The notes beneath the pieces were generated by a model. It searched no databases. It worked only from the letters and a program-made list of their open reading frames with translations, and was not told where the DNA came from. A program made the position numbers and the translations under genes. Positions 58,297 through 64,000 of a stretch of DNA of 64,000 bases are shown piece by piece; the first letter of the stretch is position 1; each line of letters begins with the position of its first letter. This DNA comes from Polyporus tsugae (taxonomy: Eukaryota; Basidiomycota; Agaricomycetes; Polyporales; Polyporaceae), in the NCBI GenBank assembly GCA_024305745.1, contig JAHRBS010000004.1, positions 1,364,001 to 1,428,000 on the forward strand, in the 5' to 3' direction.

Positions 58297-60394
58297 ATGA
58301 ACGCTGTGGCTGGCCATATTTCAAGGAAGTTCATTGGGGCGGTCGAGGATGAGTGGCAACTTTACAGGTCTGTTCGTTGCCCGCCCTATGCATCTCCCTC
58401 AGCCTGACGCTCTATATAGTAACCACTCCTCTGACTACACTATCGGTCCCCCAATTGGGTTTGGGGCGTCCTCCATCGTGTATGCTGCCAAGTACCAACC
58501 TTCAGATGCAACCGCACCGATCCCCTGCGCTCTCAAGGTCTTAGACCTTGATCGCCTTCCCCCATCCGCGCTTCGTCTCCTCCAGAACGAGACACAACTC
58601 ATGTCGTTATCCAAGCACCCGAACGTACTTCGTGTCCGTGGAACATGGGTTGACGGCCACAAACTATACATTGCTATGCGCCTGATGAACGCAGGCTCCG
58701 TCGCCGATGTCATGCGCTACCAGTGGCCTGGCGGCCTCGAAGAGGAGGTCATCCGGTGTATCCTCAAGCAGGCCTTGCAGGGCCTCAAGTAAGCACCTTC
58801 CAATAGCCGCATTACAGGTTGACTGACCACGAGCGCGCCGCTCTACAGCTATTTCCACATCAACGGGCTTATTCACCGCGACGTAAAGGCGGCCAACCTC
58901 CTCATTGACGACGACGGTACAGTGTTGCTCGGCGACCTCGGAGTCGCCGCCTTTCTGTGGGACTCGGGAGGCCCGCAACCGAGCAAGTCCCGCACCATTA
59001 ACTTCAACCCATTGATACGGGCTGCTCAGAATAGCCACAGCCACACTCACCAGCGGGCATCGGCTCCGTCAGCGACTCCCCAGCGACCGTCTATTCTAGG
59101 GAAGCGGAAGTCGTTCGTTGGCACACCGTGCTGGATGGCGCCAGAAGTCATCAATGGGAAGACATACGACGCGTCTGCCGACATCTGGTCGTTCGGCATT
59201 ACTGCCATCGAGCTGGCTCAAGGACGCGCGCCCCGCTCCCGGCTGGACCCACACAAAGTCCTTGTCATGACCGTCACCGACGCACCGCCGCAGCTCGAGC
59301 GTAGCTCGGGTCCGCACTTGTACTCGAGCGCATTCGCGGAGATCGTCGGGATGTGTCTGAACAAGGACCCTGCGAAGCGTCCGACGGCCGCTGACTTGCT
59401 GCAGACACACTTCTTCAAGAATCCGCGGAAACCGAACTATTTGTGTAACACGATCCTTCGTGGCCTGCCTCCGCTGACGCAACGCCAGGAGCGGCGGAAA
59501 CAGCCTTCCATTCACACGCACCCGACGATGGACAGTTGGGACTTCTCGGTGAGCCTGCCTGCGTCGCCCACGACCTCCGTCTACAGCCACCATCATCGTC
59601 CGATGGGACTCGTCCCGCCTGATAGCGTCTTCGAGATGGAAGGAGAAGCGCCTGCAGAGGACGGTGGGGGTGGCTTGCCCGCGGATGGCCAAGGTGACGG
59701 TGACCACGCCTGCATCGATGGACACAGTAGCGCGGAGGCATACGCGGTGCGAATTCGGGCACGGCAACGAAGCTCCCTGAGCGTCGGTCGCAGCCTCCAT
59801 TCGCACAGCCGTTCGGGCTCACACCACTCGCTGCACTCCCACTCCCACTCGCGACACCAGTCGCACGACGATCGCCCGACCGTACATTCTATCCAGGAGG
59901 TGCTCGTCCAGGGTGTGGACGAGGGCGAGTCGTCCGACCCGGATCGCGACCACGAGCGACTGGAGGTCAAAGGCATCCCTGTCGCGGTGTCCCCGAAGCC
60001 GTCGACCTCGTTCGCAATGCTAGACGTCCCTGCCGCGCCTCCGCTGTCCCAACTGTCGGTATCGCCTTCGGCGTCGACGCGCTCGTCCGCATCGGCGACA
60101 TCATCGGCGAGCTCGCCCCTGACGCCGTCGACGCCGCCCGCATCGTCCTCGTTCGGGAACTCCGGCGCGAAGTCCCAGCGCGGCAAACTGTGGCGCAAGC
60201 TCGCCGCCAAACTCGATGTGGTGGAACCTGACAACTGGAACGCGAAGGAGAAGGATCAGGCCGCCGCATCTCCGCTACCTCCTTCGAGTGGGGGCAGGCG
60301 CAAAAAATCGTTTGGGAGCGTGTTTGGGCGTACAGCAGCATCGATGAGCGCCGACTTGGCCCGGACGGCCAGCCGGACGATGCCTCGTGAGTGA
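58297..60394 (+). CDS. STE20-type kinase, OSR1/SPAK (FRAY)-like
   Basis: Exons 58297-58367, 58420-58788 and 58849-60394 give 661 residues. The N-terminus is MNAVAGHISRKFIGAVEDEW. The kinase domain spans roughly residues 20-345: IGFGASSIVYAAKY (glycine loop), CALKVLDLD (Lys), LIHRDVKAANLLIDDD (catalytic loop), LLGDLGVAAFL (DLG, not DFG), KSFVGTPCWMAPEVI, and DASADIWSFGITAIELAQGR, closest to OSR1/SPAK. An insert of about 30 residues sits between DLG and the activation loop. A 300-residue tail is Ser/His-rich (HSHSRSGSHHSLHSHSHS) and ends FGSVFGRTAASMSADL. An alternative donor at 60387 and acceptor at 60468 would end the protein at 60488 instead. Confidence 0.87.
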
Positions 60395-61073
60395 CGCGTT
60401 GGGGCGTGTTCGCTTTTGGCTGTTTTGTGGGAAGTGCTGACGTCGTGGTCCTTGATTTTTCTCGGCAGAGTCAAAGCAGACGCGGTAATGTGTTCGATGT
60501 ACGATAGTGCGAGGACATTCAACATGACTATCTCTCACGATGGACCTACTATCAGGTCTCTGAATCATGCATGGTATTGGCATCTCGACTGAATCCAATG
60601 TACTATATTTTTAATGGACTTGTAGCAGTAGCACAAGTTGTTTCGATTATTCCTGTGTAGCCTGCACAGCACATCCTTAGTAGTAGTACCCTTTCAATGC
60701 TATGCTATTTGGATACCCTCACAAGCCAGCATATATACGGGCTGGAGCTCGTTCGCCGAGGCAATCTGCACAAAAGGAGCTGTCTGTAGTGAGATGGCTG
60801 CGCAAGCGGATATCCGGAGCTTTCGGAGTGCAGATGAACACTGCGCAGTTTGCGAGACGTGTCCGGAAGAGGGTGGCAGAGTGGGCGCCTAGATCAACAG
60901 TGTGACGTGTTGGTTGATCTGCTCATAGACGCTGGAGAGGGCGTCTGGGCGAGAGCTCGCTTCGGCGTTTAAGGCTTGACCCACCCAAGACTCAAGTTCC
61001 CCGGACTCCATATCCTGCCCCACCCTTCTGCTCCCCTTCCTCTTCCCTCTTCCCCTTCTTTTCCCTTACCCCC
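60395..61073. promoter_or_regulatory. Intergenic region with pyrimidine-rich promoter tract
   Basis: About 680 bp. The stretch 61019-61070 is almost pure C/T and directly precedes the ATG at 61074, a common core-promoter feature in fungi. Nothing else supported. Confidence 0.5.
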
Positions 61074-64000
61074 ATGTCCTCCACCGCGGAGGCAGCCGCG
61101 GCCGCAAGAGCCGCATCCTCAGACGCCGCTCAGAGCGCGACGGCACTGTTCGACATCCATCTCAAGCTTCTCGGCGAATCTTACCTCGCCTTCTTCGTCG
61201 AAAGGTGCGCAACCCCCCTCGCTCTCGTATACGCATCCTCAACCCCCTCTACTCACTGCAGGAAACGGATAGAGGAGCAATAGTGCGTAATGACTTGAAC
61301 ATACATTGCCCGTGGCGGTCCTCACACGCCGATACAGTATTGCATCCCTCATGAAACTTCACCGCAAGTCCAAAGCCCTCGACGCCTACATGGACGATCG
61401 GATGGAGTTGAGCACCACGCGGTTGGCATGGAATGAGATTACGGATAACGTTGAGCGAGGTGCGTACCTCGGCGTTGGACTTAGAGTTCCCATTCTCGGG
61501 CATGAGTTCACCGTCGCGGGACAGAGGCGGGCACGCACCAAGCATTCCTGGACAGTTTGGGCACCAATATCATCGATCCACTGAATAAAGTCAAGGTACG
61601 TGGCGTATTTTCCGAGGGTTGATGCGCGTGCGAGACGGCCATATACACAGGAGGAGCAAGATCGTATCCGCAAACGTATCCGCGAGGACGTCAAGGACGC
61701 CATCACCGCTCACAACGAATATGCAGAAAATACCCTCCCCCGTCTCAAGCGCAACTACCTCAAGAAATGCCAGGAGACCGAGGTTTGTGTCCCATACCAC
61801 ATTCATTCCGCGCTGTGGCGGCGTATTCCCTTGCGTCTAATCTAACTCCCCTCCCTCTTTGGCGTGTGCAGGAGTACAAGTCAGCGGCCTTGGCAATTCC
61901 TCCGGTCCCCACTTCCCCACTAGAGCCGAATAACATGGCACCACTATCCAAACCGCTCTCGGCGCAACCCGCCAACGGCGTACGGCCTGTGGTCACCGGC
62001 CCTCAACCACTTCGCCCGCTCGAGCGCCGCGCGTCGCAGAGTGCATATCGGAACCGATCACCGTCAGCAGCAGCATCGACGTCCACCGCCCTCCACGACC
62101 TTGCACACCAAGGGAAGAAGCAGCTTAACCAGCTCATGACCTTCTTGGATAAGGGCGGGAATGTCAGAGATAGCGGGCGTTCCGATAACGCGCTCCGCCA
62201 GGTGCGCGCCAAGCGTGAGGCTGATGAGGCTGGTGAGTCATGTTTCATTTCGTAGCGTCATCGAATGGCACTGATTCTGGCGGGAACGTGTAGACAAGGA
62301 GTATAGGAAAGGCGTCCATTGGCTAGAGACGCTCCGGATACGGCGAGTGAAGATCGTCGAGTCTGGATTCAAGGTCGGAAGCTTCACTGATGTGCATGTC
62401 CCGATACTGACTATATGTTCAGTCCCTGGAGGCGTTTGTGCGCGAGTCGTCGGGGCTATTGAGGAAAGTTCTCGACGTGTACATGGATAATTTGAGGTAC
62501 GTCTCCTGTTGAACAGACATCGCTCGTCTTGCATACTCACTGCGACGCGAACATGTAGCGCGGCGGCGACAATGCAAAGTCAACTATGTGAACACGGCCG
62601 ACGAATGGCTGACAAGATTGTTCCTCAACAGGACAGTGCCGCAATAGCGGCCAACATCCCCCGTATGCTCTCCCTCATGATCCCCAGGCCGATCCATTAC
62701 TACAACTTCAACGTCGGCGAGTGCAAGGACCTCATCTTCGGTGTTAGCTTGGTCGACTATGCTACTGCTCGGGGCCCGCTGGAAGGCGACATCCCCAAGA
62801 TCATCCGCATATGCATAGATGACATCGACCGGCGGGGACTCGAAGCTGAAGGGATCTATCGGGTGCGTAAATCTTGTTCATCCTACATTTTACGTTCTAA
62901 CTCGCATTCCGATCGTAGGTATCTGGAAGGCACGCAGCTGTGCAAGAGGTATGGTTCTTCGCCGAACCTGACGTATGCGGGGTTGCTGACCCTATTATTA
63001 GCTGCAACACAAGATTGAACGCAACGAGGCCGCATTTGCATTCAATCCTACAACGGACGACGTGTACTCCGTGTCATCGTTCTTGAAGGTGCGGTGAAGC
63101 GATATTGTGGTGGCCGCGTAATGGTGTTGACGATGCCGCATAGATGTACCTTCGTGAACTGCCCGAGCCCGTGTTCAAATTCCCGCTGCAGGACCGAATG
63201 CAACACACTGAAGGCATTGGTGCGGCGCTTATTGTGTCAACGCTCCTGGATCGCATCTGACCATGACGTAGATGAGCATGTCGCGAACAACTTCTCAGTG
63301 CTTCGATCGAAGATCCGACGGCTACCTCCAATCCATCAAGCAACCCTGCGGGCCCTTGTAGAGCATCTCGCCAGGATCGCCTCCCAGTCGGATAAGAACA
63401 AGATGGACCCCAAGAATCTTGCCATCGTCTTCGGGTCGGTGATCTTCGGGGAGGATGAGATACCCAAAGGGGCAGACATCCTAGGCATGCAGTCATGGAA
63501 GGTCAGTTCGCGGTCATCGGTGTCGTACATGCTACCTTCATTTGCTCACGACCGCCTTAGGACACCTTAATGGAGGATCTCATCACGAATGCGCACATTT
63601 TGTTCCAGCAGAGCGATAGCAATTCTCCGCCATTACCCTCTGCACCGCTGAACGAGACCGCGGCCCCAATCACTTATGGTTCGCAGCATACGAAGGTACT
63701 GTCGAGCATGCCACCTCCACCCGTGCCCACATCGCCGCGGACGGGGCACCAGAAGTCTTCTTCGGTCTCTATCATTCGTTCGTCTCTCGATGTTCCGCGT
63801 CCCCAAGTACCCCAGGATTTCACTCCTCAACTCCCTCCGCGTCCCGCGAACAGCATCCATCCCTCGTTGCGTGCAGGGCCGCATGCTTCTCCAGCGAGGC
63901 AGATGCCTTCCGTTCGCACTGGGCAGTTTTTCGATGATGACATGCTGATCACACCCCAGAGCTCCATCTCATCGCGGGGGAACGGGAGCTCAACATCGCT
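61074..64000 (+). CDS. F-BAR and RhoGAP protein, Rgd1-like (3' end outside window)
   Basis: The start at 61074 (MSSTAEAAAAARAASSDAAQ) enters an F-BAR domain: LFDIHLKLLGESYLAFFVER, KRIEEQYIASLMKLHRKSKA, LPRLKRNYLKKCQETEEYKS and VHWLETLRIRRVKIVESGFK. A Pro/Ser linker carries RRASQSAYRNRSPSAAAS. The RhoGAP domain starts near FGVSLVDYATARGPLEGDIP and contains the arginine finger in GLEAEGIYRVSGRH, then MYLRELPEPVFKFPLQDRMQ and MDPKNLAIVFGSVIFGE. It accelerates GTP hydrolysis on Rho GTPases (Rho3/Rho4 for yeast Rgd1) at curved plasma membrane, in polarity and cytokinesis. The Pro-rich tail continues beyond position 64000. Confidence 0.9.

Overview
This is a eukaryotic window, almost certainly from an agaricomycete (basidiomycete) fungus. 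Genes are broken by many short introns of about 50-80 nt with GT-AG ends. Coding DNA is GC-rich with C/G-ending codons. The gene set is typical of mushrooms and polypores: Las1, Npl4, a Rgd1-type RhoGAP, SRPK, Cox19, Rieske and a Mep-type ammonium permease. I saw no prokaryotic operon, CRISPR array, rRNA or convincing tRNA. All gene models were spliced by eye, so exon edges are approximate unless an evidence field gives them.

Layout. 0-6.6 kb: a TPR protein (+), a possible chromatin-associated protein (-) and mitochondrial ribosomal protein mL43 (+). 6.6-16 kb: a conserved serine-rich basidiomycete protein, a long gap with GATA sites, a Mep/Amt ammonium permease, a possible tail-anchored protein, and copy 1 of a diverged intra-window duplication. 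16-25 kb: an F-box protein (+), a dienelactone hydrolase (-), a seven-TM membrane protein (-) and the ribosome-biogenesis nuclease subunit LAS1 (+). 25-35 kb: a signal-peptide/single-TM surface protein (-), a second F-box protein (-), copy 2 of the duplication with a TATA box (-), and a DEDDy 3'-5' exonuclease (-).

35-48 kb: NPL4 (+), a bZIP factor (+), a decayed Nup84/Nup107 fragment, a small two-TM protein (+), COX19 (+), a secretory glycerophosphodiester phosphodiesterase (+) and the Rieske subunit RIP1 (+). 48-64 kb: an RRM/CCHC SR-like protein (-), an SRPK kinase (-), an OSR1/SPAK-like STE20 kinase (+), and an F-BAR/RhoGAP protein that runs off the right edge.

The genes are individually regulated housekeeping and signalling genes, not one pathway. 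Functional links that do exist are mitochondrial (mL43, COX19 and RIP1), nitrogen uptake (the permease with upstream GATA motifs), and splicing (an SRPK beside an SR-like RNA-binding protein, its typical substrate class). The least explained items are the pair of diverged inverted copies at about 15.1-15.6 and 31.2-31.8 kb, the 515-nt intron that splits the bZIP basic region, and the Nup107 relic.
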